NCBI GenBank assembly: GCA_963821325.1 | Contig: CAWGDC010000001.1 | Location: forward strand, 310,001 to 374,000 | Source of the DNA: PALSA-555 sp963821325 | GTDB taxonomy: Bacteria > Actinomycetota > Acidimicrobiia > IMCC26256 > PALSA-555 | DNA length: 64,000 bases | Direction: 5' to 3' | Part shown: positions 19,949-29,690 of the stretch, one piece after another | Layout of the letters: every line of letters begins with the position of its first letter | Numbering within the stretch: the first letter of the stretch is position 1 | The notes under the pieces: model-generated | The model's input: only the letters and a program-made list of their open reading frames with translations | Databases searched by the model: none | What the model was told of the DNA's origin: nothing | Position numbers and translations under genes: made by a program

Positions 19949-19966
19949 TGGAGATTGGTGCTATCG
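19949..19966. promoter_or_regulatory. degenerate class A operator
   Basis: TGGAGATTGGTGCTATCG resembles the class A palindrome (GAGA...TC arms, TTTT upstream; about 10 of 15 core positions). It is located in the 93-base gap between the P450 and the Rieske oxygenase, just upstream of the latter's GGAGG site. It is probably a separate promoter/operator for the Rieske gene. Confidence 0.35.
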
Positions 19967-20003
19967 TCCGCGGCACGGTGGCCTGACCGGAGGACCAACC
20001 CCC

Positions 20004-21290
20004 ATGCCGCACTTCACCAAGCCCGCCGAGGGGTCCTGGACGGAGCACTACCCCGAGCTCGGCACGGGCCTGGTCTCCTACGCGGATTCCGTCTCGCCCG
20101 AGGTCTACGAGCGCGAGCGCGAGGCGATCTTCGCTCGCACGTGGCTCAACGTCGGCCGGATCGAGCAGCTGCCGAAGGTCGGGAGCTACTTCACGCGGGA
20201 GCTCCACGCCGCCCGCACGTCGGTCGTCGTGGTGCGGGCCTCCCAGGACGAGGTCCGAGCGTTCCACAACATCTGTCGCCATCGCGGCAACAAGCTCGTG
20301 TGGCAGGACTTCCCGCTCGAGGAGACGAGCGGGACCTGCCGGCAGTTCACGTGCAAGTACCACGGCTGGCGTTACAACCTCGAAGGTGAGTGCACGTTCG
20401 TGCAGCAGGAGTCGGAGTTCTTCGACCTCGACCGGCAGGACTTCGGACTCGCGTCAGTGCAGACGGAGGTGTGGGAGGGGTTCATCTTCGTGAACCTCGA
20501 TCCGCGGAACACCACGCCCCTGCGCGACTACCTCGGCAAGTTCGCGAAGGGCATCGAGGGCTACCCGTTTCACGAGCTGACGCAGGTGCACCGGTACCGC
20601 GCCGAGGTGGGAAGCAACTGGAAGTTGTTCATCGATGCGTTCACCGAATTCTACCACGCACCCATCTTGCACGCGAAGCAGTCCGTCGCCGAGGAGTCAC
20701 GGCGGCTCACCGACATCGGCTACGAGGCGCTGGCGTACGAGCTCGACGGTCCCCACGGCATGGTGTCCACGTGGACCGGCGGTGCGCCGCCGAAGGACCT
20801 GAGCCTGGTGAAGCCGATCGAGCGGAAGGTACGCAGCGGGCTGTTCGGGCCCTGGGATGAGCCCGACCTCGGCCTCGACGAGCTGCCACCCGCGCTCAAC
20901 CCGACGGGGAGCAAGCTCTGGGGCCTGGACTCGTTTCTGTTCTTCCCGAACTTCATGGTGCTCATCTGGAAGCAGAACTGGGTGATCACGTACCACTACT
21001 GGCCGACCTCCTACAACACCCACATCTTCGAGGGCGCCTGCTACTTCGCGCCACCGAAGAACGGTCGTGACCGCCTGGCCCAGGAGCTCGCGGTCGTCAC
21101 GTTCAAGGAGTACGCCCTCCAGGACGGCAACACGCTCGAGGCCACGCAGACCACGCTGGAGTCGCGCACACCGATCACGACGTTCCCGTTGAACGACCAG
21201 GAAATCCTGCTCCGTCATCTGCATACGACGGCGCAGCGCTTCGTCGACGAGCACGAGCGAGCCCCCGCACCGGCACCGGTTCGGGTGTGA
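20004..21290 (+). CDS. Rieske-type ring-hydroxylating oxygenase, alpha subunit
   Basis: 428-residue oxygenase alpha subunit. The Rieske [2Fe-2S] ligands are C91, H93, C117 and H120 (CRHRG ... CKYHGW), and the mononuclear iron site includes H218 and H223 (FYHAPILH). The C-terminal half is the SRPBCC-type catalytic domain. No beta subunit is encoded nearby, so it is probably a homotrimer like KshA or carnitine/choline oxygenases. Strong GGAGGACC ribosome-binding site before the ATG. It is followed by a 109-residue unknown protein. The KshB-like reductase at 29691 could supply electrons to it and to the second Rieske protein at 59485. Confidence 0.93.
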   Translation: MPHFTKPAEGSWTEHYPELGTGLVSYADSVSPEVYEREREAIFARTWLNVGRIEQLPKVGSYFTRELHAARTSVVVVRASQDEVRAFHNICRHRGNKLVWQDFPLEETSGTCRQFTCKYHGWRYNLEGECTFVQQESEFFDLDRQDFGLASVQTEVWEGFIFVNLDPRNTTPLRDYLGKFAKGIEGYPFHELTQVHRYRAEVGSNWKLFIDAFTEFYHAPILHAKQSVAEESRRLTDIGYEALAYELDGPHGMVSTWTGGAPPKDLSLVKPIERKVRSGLFGPWDEPDLGLDELPPALNPTGSKLWGLDSFLFFPNFMVLIWKQNWVITYHYWPTSYNTHIFEGACYFAPPKNGRDRLAQELAVVTFKEYALQDGNTLEATQTTLESRTPITTFPLNDQEILLRHLHTTAQRFVDEHERAPAPAPVRV

Positions 21291-21306
21291 ACGGGGAGGC
21301 CTGACC

Positions 21307-21637
21307 ATGCCCACCGTCTTCCCGGCGGCCTTCGCCGAGCTCGAGCCGTTCGCCGAGTGGGCGATCCCGACCGAGCGCGCCCGCTACGCCAAGCGGGTTG
21401 CGAGCACCATGGACGAGCTCCAGGCCTTCTACGACGCCGCGTTCCCCCGGATCGACGACGCGCTCCGCGTACCTCGAGCAATTCCCGATCGACGCCATCC
21501 CCGAGGACGCGACACGCCTGCTGTGGCTCTACTGCGCGTTGATGACGGCATCGTTCCCGGTTGAGGTCTGGCGTCAGCCCCGCGTCCCCGACAGCGGAGC
21601 CGCCAAGTTCGACGCGGTGCTCGAGCCCGCGGTCTGA
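21307..21637 (+). CDS. small conserved-looking protein after Rieske oxygenase (one +1 frameshift)
   Basis: About 109 residues once a +1 shift at about 21463-21469 is bridged. The N-terminal part (FPAAFAELEPFAEWAIPTER) and the C-terminal part (DAIPEDATRLLWLYCALM) are both rich in acidic and aromatic residues. No family, cofactor motif or membrane segment was recognised. Because it begins 16 bases after the oxygenase it may be an accessory protein of that enzyme. Both halves have good third-position GC and lie end to end, which supports a single gene. Confidence 0.6.
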
Positions 21638-21638
21638 C

Positions 21639-22899
21639 TCAGCCCGCCTCGGCGCCGTCGTCGCGGAACACCGCACCGGCCTTCATCACGAAGCGCACCT
21701 GCTCGGTGACGCCGATGTCGGCGAGCGGGTCGCCGGGGACGCCGACGACGTCCGCGAGCAGGCCAGCTTCGAGGCGGCCACGGTCGTCGGCGTCGATGAG
21801 CTCGGCCGACACAGTCGTCGCGGCGCGGATCGCCTGGATCGGCGTCATGCCCCGATCGACGAGCGCGAGCAGCTCCTTGGCGTTCCGACCGTGCGGGATG
21901 GCCGGCGCGTCGGTCCCGCACGCGACGCGGACGCCGCGCTCGATCGCCTTCTTGATCGTCTCACGGGCCCGCGGGAACACCTCGGCCGCCTTGGCCTGAA
22001 GCTCGGGGGCGGCGTGCGAGACGTCCATGCCGTCCGCGAGGTAGGTGGTCGCGACGAGGAACGTGCCGCGCTGGATGAGCAGCTCGAGCGTCTCGTCGCT
22101 CATGAGCGAGCCGTGCTCGATGCAGTCGATCCCCGCCTCGACCGCAGCACGGATGCCGGCGTCGCCGTGGGCGTGGGCCGCCACCTTGAGTCCCGCCCGA
22201 TGGGCCTCGTCCGCGATGGCGGCCAGCTCCTCGTCGGAGTACTGCTGGGCGCCGGCCGGGCCGGTGTGCGACATGACACCGCCGGACGCGCACACCTTGA
22301 TCAGCTCCGCGCCGTACTTGATCTGGTAGCGGACGGCCTTGCGCACCTCACTGACGCCGTTGGCGATGCCCTCCTCGACGGTGAGCGGCATGATGTGCGG
22401 CGCGAGCGCCTGGAACATCGTCGGGTCGAGGTGCCCGCCGGTCGGCGTGATCGCGTGACCGGCCGGGACGACGTGGGGCCCGTCGATCCAGCCGAGGTCG
22501 ATCGCCTTCTTCAGCGCGACGTCGAGGAGCAGGCCACCGGTCTGCACGAACAGCCCGAGGTTGCGGACCGTCGTGAAGCCCGCGCGCAGTGTGCGCCAGC
22601 GCGTTGGCGACCGCGCGGAGCGTGCGCAGCGCCGGGTCGTCCTGCACGGGGTTGAGGGGGCTCGCGTGGTCGGGCCCGCCCAGCAGCAGGTTCACCTCCA
22701 TGTCCATGAGCCCCGGGAGCAGGGTGAGGCCGGCGAGGTCGATGACCTGGGCGTCGGCCGGCACCGTGCGGGGCGCCACCTCGGTGATCCGCCCGCCCTG
22801 CACGAGCAGGTCGCCCGGCTCGACGTAGGTGCCCGCCACCACGTCGAGCAGACGGGCGGCGCGGACGTGGATCGGATGCGGGGGCAGGCGACGCGGCAC
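21639..22899 (-). CDS. metal-dependent amidohydrolase, imidazolonepropionase/prolidase-like (one +1 frameshift)
   Basis: About 419-residue amidohydrolase. The barrel shows the Lys at the carbamate position (AELIKVCASGGV), His in AAHAHGD and CIEHGS, and Asp in CGTDAPA, so it resembles Xaa-Pro dipeptidase/imidazolonepropionase relatives. Strikingly, the first-strand HxH motif reads LMDMEVNLLL, i.e. ExN. The frame moves +1 at about 22579-22588. The GTG at 22899 was chosen because AAGGAGG lies 6 bases upstream. It is the last gene of the reverse operon 27078-21639, 12 bases after the P450. Loss of HxH means either a mononuclear site or an altered function. Confidence 0.8.
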
Positions 22900-22911
22900 A
22901 GGGCCTCCTTC

Positions 22912-24111
22912 CTACGGGGTGGACACGGGCAGCTGCTCCCAGCCGCGGGCCGTCGACGCGTGGGCCATGACGGCGTGCGCGTCGTCGACCTCCCAGTCCG
23001 GCCACCGCTGGAGGACCTCGTCGAGCGCGACCCGGCCCTCGAGGCGCGCCAGCGCCGCGCCCAGGCAGAAGTGCAGGCCGTACCCGAAGCTCAGGTGGTG
23101 GCCGATGTCACGGTGGACGTCGAAGCGGTCGCCGTCGGGGAAGTGGCGCTCGTCGCGGTTCGCTGACCCGTTGAGCAGCACCATGACGCTGCCCTCGGCG
23201 ACCGTGCACCCGTGGTGCTCGACGTCACGGGCGACGTACCTGGCCTGCACCGGGGAGGGCGCCTCGTAGCGGAGGATCTCCTCGATCGCTCGGGGAACGA
23301 GTGACCGGTCCGTCGCGAGCTCGCGGCGCTGCTCCGGGTGTTCGCCGAGCAGCTTGCCGGTCCAGCCGATCAGCCGGGTCGTGGTCTCGTTGCCGGCGCC
23401 GGCGATCAGGTTGACGTAGGTGAGGAGCTCGGCGCGGGTCAGGCGGCGCCGGACACCGGTCTCGTCCTCGAACTCGGCGCTGAGCAACTCGGTCATCAGA
23501 TCGTCTGACGGGTGCTCGGACCGCCAGTCGGCGTACTCGGCGAACATCTCGCCCGACGCGGCCATCGCGTCCACGCTGACGCCCGGCGCCTCTCCCTCCT
23601 GGAGGCGCATGCCGTCGTCGAGTCGCTGCTTGATGATCTCCTGGTCCTGCTCCGGGATGCCGAGCAGCATGCCGATGACCCGCATCGGCATCGGGGCCCC
23701 CGAGGTCGCGCACGAAGTCGAACCCGCCGGTCCCGACCAGCGGATCGAGCGAGCGCGGCGCAGAACTCGCGGACCTGGGGCTCGATGCCGTTCATCCGCT
23801 TCGGCGTGAAGACCCGCGACAGCAGGCCACGGTGCAGCGTCGTGCACGGGCGGGTCCTCGAAGAGGACCAGCCCCGAGGGGACGTCGAAGTCGGCCCGGA
23901 TGAGCTCGAGGATGGAGCCACGGCCGGACCGGTACGTCTCCCAGTCAACAAGCGCCGGCTCGACGTCGTCGAAGCGGCTCAACGCGAAGAAGTCGTAGCG
24001 GTCGTTGTAGTAGAGCGGCGCCTCGTCCCGCATCCGCTTCCAGATCGGGTGCGGGTCGCTGTCGATCTCGAAGTCGTAGGGGTCGTAGTAGAGCTCGGTC
24101 TTCGTGGTCAT
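22912..24111 (-). CDS. cytochrome P450 (three +1 frameshifts)
   Basis: About 398-residue P450. The I-helix motif is AGAGNETTTR, ExxR is EEILRYE, and the haem loop is FGYGLHFCLGAALARLE. Between about 23692 and 23846 three single-base shifts occur (about 23836-23846, 23745-23760 and 23692-23703) which together restore the original frame. Read in the right frames the segment gives the normal HRGLLSRVFTPKRM and FDFVRDLGAPMPMRV blocks. It belongs to a different P450 subfamily from the two at 18627 and 61381. The start ATG overlaps the stop of the enoyl-CoA hydratase gene (ATGA), placing it in an acyl-CoA oxidation operon. Confidence 0.88.
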   Translation of the reverse strand: MTTKTELYYDPYDFEIDSDPHPIWKRMRDEAPLYYNDRYDFFALSRFDDVEPALVDWETYRSGRGSILELIRADFDVPSGLVLFEDPPVHDAAPWPAVAGLHAEADERHRAPGPRVLRRARSIRWSGPAGSTSCATSGAPMPMRVIGMLLGIPEQDQEIIKQRLDDGMRLQEGEAPGVSVDAMAASGEMFAEYADWRSEHPSDDLMTELLSAEFEDETGVRRRLTRAELLTYVNLIAGAGNETTTRLIGWTGKLLGEHPEQRRELATDRSLVPRAIEEILRYEAPSPVQARYVARDVEHHGCTVAEGSVMVLLNGSANRDERHFPDGDRFDVHRDIGHHLSFGYGLHFCLGAALARLEGRVALDEVLQRWPDWEVDDAHAVMAHASTARGWEQLPVSTP

Positions 24112-24884
24112 GGTCGCCTCTCAAGGAAGCGCTCGACGTTCGCGAGGAACGCCGGGGCGTCGAAGGATTCGCTCTCCGCGGCGAGCGCGAAGTCGATGGT
24201 GGCGAGCACGGCGTGCTCGAGGTGCAGGTTGAGCACCCGCTTCGTCATCTCGACGGCCTGTGGCGGGAGCGCCGCGATCTTGTGGGCGGCCGCCAGCGCA
24301 GCGGGCAGGAGCTCGTCGTCGGGACAGACATGGTTGGCGAGCCCGATCTCCGCGGCGCGCGCCGCGGTGATCCGCTCGCCGGTGAAGGCGTACTCCTTGG
24401 CCAGCAGGAGGCTGGTGTGCAGGGGCCAGGTCACGGGGCCGCCGTCGGCCGCCACGAGCCCGACGGTCACGTGCGGGTCCGCGAGGTACGCCGACTCGGC
24501 CATGTAGACCACGTCTGACAGGGAGATCAGGCTGCAGCCCAGGCCGACGGCCGGGCCGTTCACCGCCGCCACGATCGGGACCCGGCAGCGCAGCATCGCC
24601 AGCACGATCTCTCGGCCCTCGGCGAGGGTGTCGGCCCGCACCCGGCGGTCCTTCGCCATGCGGTCGAGCAGATCGAAGTCGCCGCCCGCCGAGAACGCCC
24701 GGCCCTCGCCCGTGAGCACGGCGACGCGCGCCGCCGGGTCGGCGCTGAGCTGCGGGAACACCCGCGCCAGCGCATGGTGCAGCTCGTCGTTGACGGCGTT
24801 CAGGCTCTCGGGCCGGGCGAGCGTGACGACGCGGACGGGGCCGTCCTCTGTCACTCGGATCACGTCGGGCAGGTCGTAGTCCAT
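24108..24884 (-). CDS. enoyl-CoA hydratase/isomerase family protein
   Basis: 258-residue crotonase-fold protein. The CoA-binding/oxyanion motif FSAGGDFDLLD and NGPAVGLGCSL are clear. At the positions of the two catalytic Glu of true hydratases it reads GLGCSLISL and DPHVTVGLVAADGG, so at least one Glu is not conserved; an isomerase, hydrolase or atypical hydratase is possible. The ATG at 24884 is 23 bases after the acyl-CoA dehydrogenase gene. It would act on the enoyl-CoA made by the upstream dehydrogenase pair. Confidence 0.87.
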   Translation of the reverse strand: MDYDLPDVIRVTEDGPVRVVTLARPESLNAVNDELHHALARVFPQLSADPAARVAVLTGEGRAFSAGGDFDLLDRMAKDRRVRADTLAEGREIVLAMLRCRVPIVAAVNGPAVGLGCSLISLSDVVYMAESAYLADPHVTVGLVAADGGPVTWPLHTSLLLAKEYAFTGERITAARAAEIGLANHVCPDDELLPAALAAAHKIAALPPQAVEMTKRVLNLHLEHAVLATIDFALAAESESFDAPAFLANVERFLERRP

Positions 24885-24906
24885 CAGCGTCCTTCGCGGG
24901 GCACGG

Positions 24907-26041
24907 TCAGGCGGTCGGCAGGCCGAGGATCCGCGTGGCGACGATGTTCTTCTGGATCTGGGCGGTGCCCCCCATCACGCTCTGGGCCCGGCTGTAGAGA
25001 TAGATCTTCAGCGCGAGGTCGTCCGCGTCGCGGGCGGCCGCCGCACCCGACACGTCGAGGGCGGCGGCGCCGACCGCCTGCTCGACCCAGGTCATGAGCA
25101 GCTTGTCGACCGAGCCGCTCGGACCGTGGTCGATGCCGTCGAGCCGTTCCGAGAGGCGTCGGCACACGTGCAGGCGGAGCATCTCGCTCTGCACGTGCGC
25201 CCACGCGACGGCGTCGCGCTGGTCGTCGCGAAACGCGCCGGGGTCGACCCGGATCGTCGCCTCGAGCTCTTGCACCATCTTGGTGTAGCGCGCCACGTAG
25301 CCGAGCTCGCCCGGCTCACGCTCGTGGCTGACGATCGTCATGGCGATGCGCCACCCCTCCCCGAGCTCGCCGATGAGGTTGGCGGCCGGCACGCGTGCAC
25401 CGTCGAAGTGCACCTGCCCGAACTCGCTCGTGATGCCGTTGATCATCCGCAGGGGCCGCTGCTCGACGCCGGCTTGGCGCATCGGCACCGCGAACGCCGA
25501 GATCCCCTTGTGTTTGGGCACGTCGGGATCGGTGCGAGCGAGCAGGAAGCACCAGTCGGCGACGTCGGAGTAGCTCGTCCAGACCTTGTGACCGTCGATC
25601 ACGTAGTCGTCACCGTCGCGGACCGCCGTCGTGCGCAGCGACGCCAGGTCGGACCCCGCGTCGGGCTCGCTGAACCCCTGGCACCACCGCTCGCGCCCGC
25701 TGATGATGCCGGGGAGGAACCGGTCCTTGATCGCGTCGCTGGCGTGCACCGTGATGCCCTGCACGAGGTAGCCGAGGCTCGGGCGCGGGGGCGCCCCGGC
25801 CGCCGCGAGCTCGTCGTCGAGGAGGACGTCGAAGACGGGCGGGAGGTCGTGCCCGCCGTAGCGGGACGGCCAGCTCAGACCGAAGAACCCGGCGTCGTAG
25901 AGCGACGTGTGCCACTCGGCCTGTCCCGCCCAGTACTCGTCGTCCGTCGACGAGGTGGGCAGGCCGGGGTTGTGGTCGGCGAGCCAGGCGCGCAGGCGCG
26001 CCGCGGAACTCGGCCTCGGCGGGGGAATCACGGAAGTCCAT
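24907..26041 (-). CDS. acyl-CoA dehydrogenase, catalytic partner of a pair (one +1 frameshift)
   Basis: About 377-residue acyl-CoA dehydrogenase with CQGFSEPDAGSDLASL in the flavin-binding region and the C-terminal block MGGTAQIQKNIVATRILGLP. The start MDFRDSPAEAEFR lies in a different frame; the shift is +1 at about 26001-26008. The start codon lies inside the end of the partner gene (14-base overlap). Two adjacent, divergent acyl-CoA dehydrogenase-like genes usually encode an alpha2beta2 enzyme for bulky substrates, as described for steroid side-chain dehydrogenases of mycobacteria. The flavin and CoA sites are probably shared with the neighbour. Confidence 0.87.
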
Positions 26042-27078
26042 CGGTGACCCCCAGCCGCTCGCGCTGCAGCTCGCGGAGCTGCGCGCCGTCGTCGCCGAAC
26101 CACTGCGTCGAGAGCAGCGCGCGCCGCAGGTACACGTGCACGAGACACTCCCAGGTGTTCCCGATTCCGCCGTGCACCTGGATCGCGGTCTCGCAGACGG
26201 TCCGCGCCGCCGCGGGCGCAGTAGGCCTTGGCGACCCGTCCGGCCGACCGAGCGTCCGTCGGCTCGAGCTCGTCGACGGCCCACGCCGCGTGCGCCGCGA
26301 CGCTCGAGGAGCCCTCCATCAGGCACTGCGCCTCGGCTAGGAGGTGCTGCACCGCCTGGAACGACCCCACCGGGACGCCGAACTGGCGGCGCTCGGCCGC
26401 GTAGGCCACCGTGATCTCGAGCACCCCCCGCATCGCGCCCACGAGGTCCGCGCTGGTGAGCGCGAGCCCGAGCGCGGTCCACGCCACGAGGTCGGCGTCG
26501 GTGAGCGGCGCGCCGTGGCCCTCGAGGACCCGCAGCGGCGTGCCCGAAGGGATCGTCTGCACCGAGCGCGTCAGGTCGGCGCCGGCCACTCCATCCACGC
26601 CGGCGCAGGCCAGCTGCCCGACGACCGGGTGGGCGGCGTCCCCCACCAGCACGTAGGCCGTGTCGACCGGCTCCGGACCCGCATCGACCACGTACAGCGC
26701 CTCGGTGGTCCGTTCGCCCGCCACGACGGCCACCGCGGCGAGCTCCCCCGGCTGCGCCACCGCCGCGCCGTCACGCGCGTCGACGCCGGCGCGACGCGCG
26801 AGCTCGGCGACCAGCAGCGGACCGGTGAAGGCGACGTCGGCGACGCGACCTCCGAGGGCCTCGGCGACGATCGCCGCCTCGACCGCGCCCGCGAGCGGGG
26901 CGCCCTCTCCGGCGTCGTCGCGCAGCTCCAACCAGCCCGCGTCCCGCACCGCCGCCGCGAGCTGCTTCGCCCTCGTGGTGTCGTCGAGATCGGCCACGGT
27001 GGTGGGGCCGAGGTCGCGGGCGAGCCGGCGGGCCGAGCGCCGCAGCTCGGCCTGCTCGGGCGTATCACGGGTGTCCAC
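26028..27078 (-). CDS. acyl-CoA dehydrogenase-like partner subunit (one +1 frameshift)
   Basis: About 349 residues. The N-terminal domain is divergent, the mid-part has the typical AYAAERRQFGVPVGSFQAVQ helix, and the C-terminal part after the shift reads ETAIQVHGGIGNTWE, the usual HGGIG motif. The frame moves +1 at about 26201-26217. The start is GTG at 27078 (VDTRDTPEQ); no ribosome-binding site precedes it, so the mRNA may be leaderless. It is the first gene of a five-gene reverse operon and lies opposite an enoyl-CoA hydratase across a class A operator. Confidence 0.85.
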
Positions 27079-27105
27079 CGGAGGTAGAATGTAGTTTCCG
27101 GTATT

Positions 27106-27122
27106 TGAGAGCGCAATACTCG
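27106..27122. promoter_or_regulatory. class A operator
   Basis: TGAGAGCGCAATACTCG matches 12 of 17 positions of the best class A site and keeps the dyad. It lies in the 91-base gap between the reverse dehydrogenase operon and the forward hydratase. Confidence 0.5.
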
Positions 27123-27169
27123 TCGGGTGGGGCGCGCCCGAGCCACGGGGAGACGACAGGCTGGCGACC

Positions 27170-27952
27170 GTGACCGATGCCGCCGAGGAGCTGGTGCGCG
27201 ACCCACGGGGGGCGGTCCTGGTCCTGCGGCTCAACCGCCCCGACGCGAGGAACACGCTCACCCCGACGCTCTTGACGGCGCTCGGGGCCGCGATCCTCGA
27301 GGCCGAAGCCGACGCCGGGGTACGGGCCGTCGTCCTCACCGCGACGGGCGACCGGGCGTTCTGCGCGGGCATGGATCTGCGGTCCTTCGCGGCCGGTGAG
27401 CACCTGGGTGTCGGCGAGGACGAGGCCACGCGTGCGTTCTTCCGGCTGCTCGACGGTGCCGTCGGGATCCCCGTCGTCGGTGCGGCGAACGGCACGGCGG
27501 TCGCGGGCGGCTTCGAGCTCCTGTTGGGCTGTGACGTCATCGTGGCGTCTGCCGCGGCGGAGTTCGGGCTGCCCGAGGTGAAGCGAGGACTGTTCCCCGC
27601 CGGCGGGGGCACGTTCCTCGGGACGAGGATCCCACTCGGGGTCGCGCTCGAGCTGGCCCTCACGGGCGACTCGATCAGCGCCCGCCGCGCCGCCGCCCTC
27701 GGCCTGGTCAACGTCGTGACGCCACCCGACGAGGTGCTCCCGTCGGCGCTCGCCCTCGCGGAGCGGATCGCCGCGAACGGGCCGCTCGCGCTGGCCGCCG
27801 TCAAGGAGCTCGTCCGGCTCGGCGTCACCGACGCCGCCCGGGCCCGCGAGCGTCAGCGCGAGTGGCAGGAGATCGTGTTCAACAGCGAGGACGCGAGGGA
27901 GGGCGCGACGGCGTTCGTCGAGCGGCGCCCCCCTGTCTGGCGGGGGCGCTGA
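27170..27952 (+). CDS. enoyl-CoA hydratase
   Basis: 260-residue crotonase with FCAGMDLRSF and NGTAVAGGFELLLG, and both Glu expected for a hydratase (GGFELLLG and FGLPEVKRGLFPAGG). The start is GTG at 27170, after a GGGGAGACGAC stretch. It is a single-gene forward unit, divergent from the dehydrogenase operon and convergent with the acyl-CoA ligase. It is the best candidate in region 2 for the ordinary beta-oxidation hydration step. Confidence 0.9.
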   Translation: MTDAAEELVRDPRGAVLVLRLNRPDARNTLTPTLLTALGAAILEAEADAGVRAVVLTATGDRAFCAGMDLRSFAAGEHLGVGEDEATRAFFRLLDGAVGIPVVGAANGTAVAGGFELLLGCDVIVASAAAEFGLPEVKRGLFPAGGGTFLGTRIPLGVALELALTGDSISARRAAALGLVNVVTPPDEVLPSALALAERIAANGPLALAAVKELVRLGVTDAARARERQREWQEIVFNSEDAREGATAFVERRPPVWRGR

Positions 27953-27963
27953 GACCGACGGCG

Positions 27964-27988
27964 CCGCGGTCCCGGCCAGGGGCCGCGG
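27964..27988. terminator. possible hairpin between convergent genes
   Basis: Two CCGCGG blocks (27964-27969 and 27983-27988) can pair as a 6-bp stem in the 47-base gap between the convergent hydratase and ligase genes. There is no T-tract, so this is weak. Confidence 0.25.
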
Positions 27989-27999
27989 ACCCGCCCCCG

Positions 28000-29580
28000 T
28001 CAGGCCGGCGAGGCGCGGGCGCGCAGCTCCTCCTTGACGACCTTGCCGGTGGCGTTCACCGGCAGCGCGTCGAGGAACTCCACGCTCCGCGGCACCTTGT
28101 AGTTGGCCATCTCGCGGCGCGCCCAGTCGATGATCTCCTGCGGCTCGAGCACGGCACCGGGCGTGAGCACGACGAAGGCCTTGCCGACCTCGCCGAGGCG
28201 AGGGTCGGGGACCCCGATGACCGCGGCCTGCGCGACCTGCGGGTGGCGCAGGAGGAGGTTCTCGATCTCGGCGGGGTACGCGTTGAACCCGCCCACGATG
28301 AACATGTCCTTGATGCGCCCGACGATCCGGAGGTAGCCGTCGGGGTCGAACGCGCCGAGGTCGCCGGTGTGCAGCCAGCCGTCGGCGTCGATCGCGGCCG
28401 CCGTCGCGTCCGGATCGTCGAGGTACTGGCGCATGACCGTCTCGCCGCGGACCACCACCTCGCCGGGCTCCCCGGCCGCCGTCTCCGTGCCGCCGTCGTC
28501 GACCGTGCGCACCTCGAACCCGGGCAGGGGCACGCCGACCGTCGAGACGATGTGCTCGAAGTCGTCGTCCGGGCGGGCGCCCGTGACCGTCCCGGCCTCG
28601 GTGAGCCCGTATCCGGTCAGGATGCGCTCGAACGGCAGCTCTGCCCGCATCCGCGTGACGAGCTCGACCGGGATGTCCGCGGCGCCGATCGTCGACACGC
28701 GCAGCGTCGAGATGTCGCGCGCCGCCCGGCCCGGATCGTCCAGCAGCGAGTAGTAGAGGGTGGGCGGTCCGGGGAGCACGGACACGCGCTCGCGCTCCAC
28801 GAGCTCGAGGACGGTGCCGGCGTCGAACACCGCGACCGGGAGGATCGTCGCGCCGCGCATGAGCGAGGCGAGCACGCCCGCCTTGTAGCCGAAGATGTGG
28901 AAGAACGGGTTGGCGATGAGGTAGCGGTCGCCCGGGCGCAGGTCGACCCAGTCGCACCAGTCGAGGTACCCGCGCAGGGTCTGCCCGTGCGTCATGACGA
29001 CGCCCTTCGGGTTGCCGGTGGTCCCCGAGGTGAACACGATGTCGCTCGGGTCGTCGGCACCGATCGACGCGACACGCTCGTCGAGGACGTCGTCGGAGAC
29101 GGCGCGTCCTCGACCGAGGAAGGCCTCCCACGCCGGCGCGGCTCCGTCCGGCTCACCGGACAGCAGGACCGTGTGCTCGAGCGCGGGGAGCTCTACGGCC
29201 GCGTCGGCGAGCATCGCCGGGTAGTCGGTCTCGAGGAAGCCGCGCACCGTGAACAGCAGTCGGGCGCGGCTGCGGCCGAGCACGTATCCCGCCTCGGCGC
29301 CGCGGAATCTCGTGTTGACCGGCACCAGGACGCCGCCGGCCGTCGTGACGCCGAGCGCGGCGACGATCCACTCGAGGGAGTTCGGTGCCCACAGCGCGAC
29401 CCGGTCGCCGTGCTCGATGCCCGACGACAGGAGCGCGCGCGCCGCGTCGTCGACCATCGACCCGAGCGTCGTGAAGTCGACCCGTCGGTCGCCGTCGACC
29501 ACGGCCTCGGCGCGCCCCGACCGGCGAGCCCGGTCCCGGGCCATGGCGGGGATGGTCGGCCAGGTGACCTCGCTGCGCAC
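28000..29580 (-). CDS. acyl-CoA synthetase / AMP-dependent ligase
   Basis: 526-residue ANL-superfamily ligase. The ATP-binding loop is FTSGTTGNPKGV, the A5 motif GYGLTEAG, the hinge-region motif LHTGDLG and the C-terminal catalytic Lys lies in NATGKVVKEEL. It would activate a carboxylic acid to its acyl-CoA via the acyl-AMP. The start is GTG at 29580. It is monocistronic, divergent from the KshB-like reductase across a class A-like site. Length and motifs fit FadD-type ligases for fatty or alicyclic acids; the acyl group is not predictable. Confidence 0.92.
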   Translation of the reverse strand: MRSEVTWPTIPAMARDRARRSGRAEAVVDGDRRVDFTTLGSMVDDAARALLSSGIEHGDRVALWAPNSLEWIVAALGVTTAGGVLVPVNTRFRGAEAGYVLGRSRARLLFTVRGFLETDYPAMLADAAVELPALEHTVLLSGEPDGAAPAWEAFLGRGRAVSDDVLDERVASIGADDPSDIVFTSGTTGNPKGVVMTHGQTLRGYLDWCDWVDLRPGDRYLIANPFFHIFGYKAGVLASLMRGATILPVAVFDAGTVLELVERERVSVLPGPPTLYYSLLDDPGRAARDISTLRVSTIGAADIPVELVTRMRAELPFERILTGYGLTEAGTVTGARPDDDFEHIVSTVGVPLPGFEVRTVDDGGTETAAGEPGEVVVRGETVMRQYLDDPDATAAAIDADGWLHTGDLGAFDPDGYLRIVGRIKDMFIVGGFNAYPAEIENLLLRHPQVAQAAVIGVPDPRLGEVGKAFVVLTPGAVLEPQEIIDWARREMANYKVPRSVEFLDALPVNATGKVVKEELRARASPA

Positions 29581-29624
29581 GGGCTCCCTCGGGCGGTCGG
29601 GTGGAGAATGAAGTTAGCAGATTT

Positions 29625-29641
29625 TGAGAGTCGTCTTGCTG
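29625..29641. promoter_or_regulatory. class A-like operator, half conserved
   Basis: TGAGAGTCGTCTTGCTG keeps the left arm of the class A site exactly, but the right arm is weak. A related GAGAGTC...CTTGC arrangement recurs at 32974. It sits between the divergent ligase and reductase genes. Confidence 0.35.
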
Positions 29642-29690
29642 AGAACGGATACGGGCTTATCATCGGGTGACACGGCGACGGGACGGGCTG

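Noticed and set aside
22045..22329. Forward open frame inside the amidohydrolase
   Set aside because: Shadow of the reverse gene; composition is that of an antisense frame.
24907..27828. A 973-residue fused acyl-CoA dehydrogenase
   Set aside because: Two separate dehydrogenase genes with +1 shifts make the frames run together; correct reading gives a stop at 26028 and a start at 26041. The upstream part to 27828 is antisense to the hydratase.
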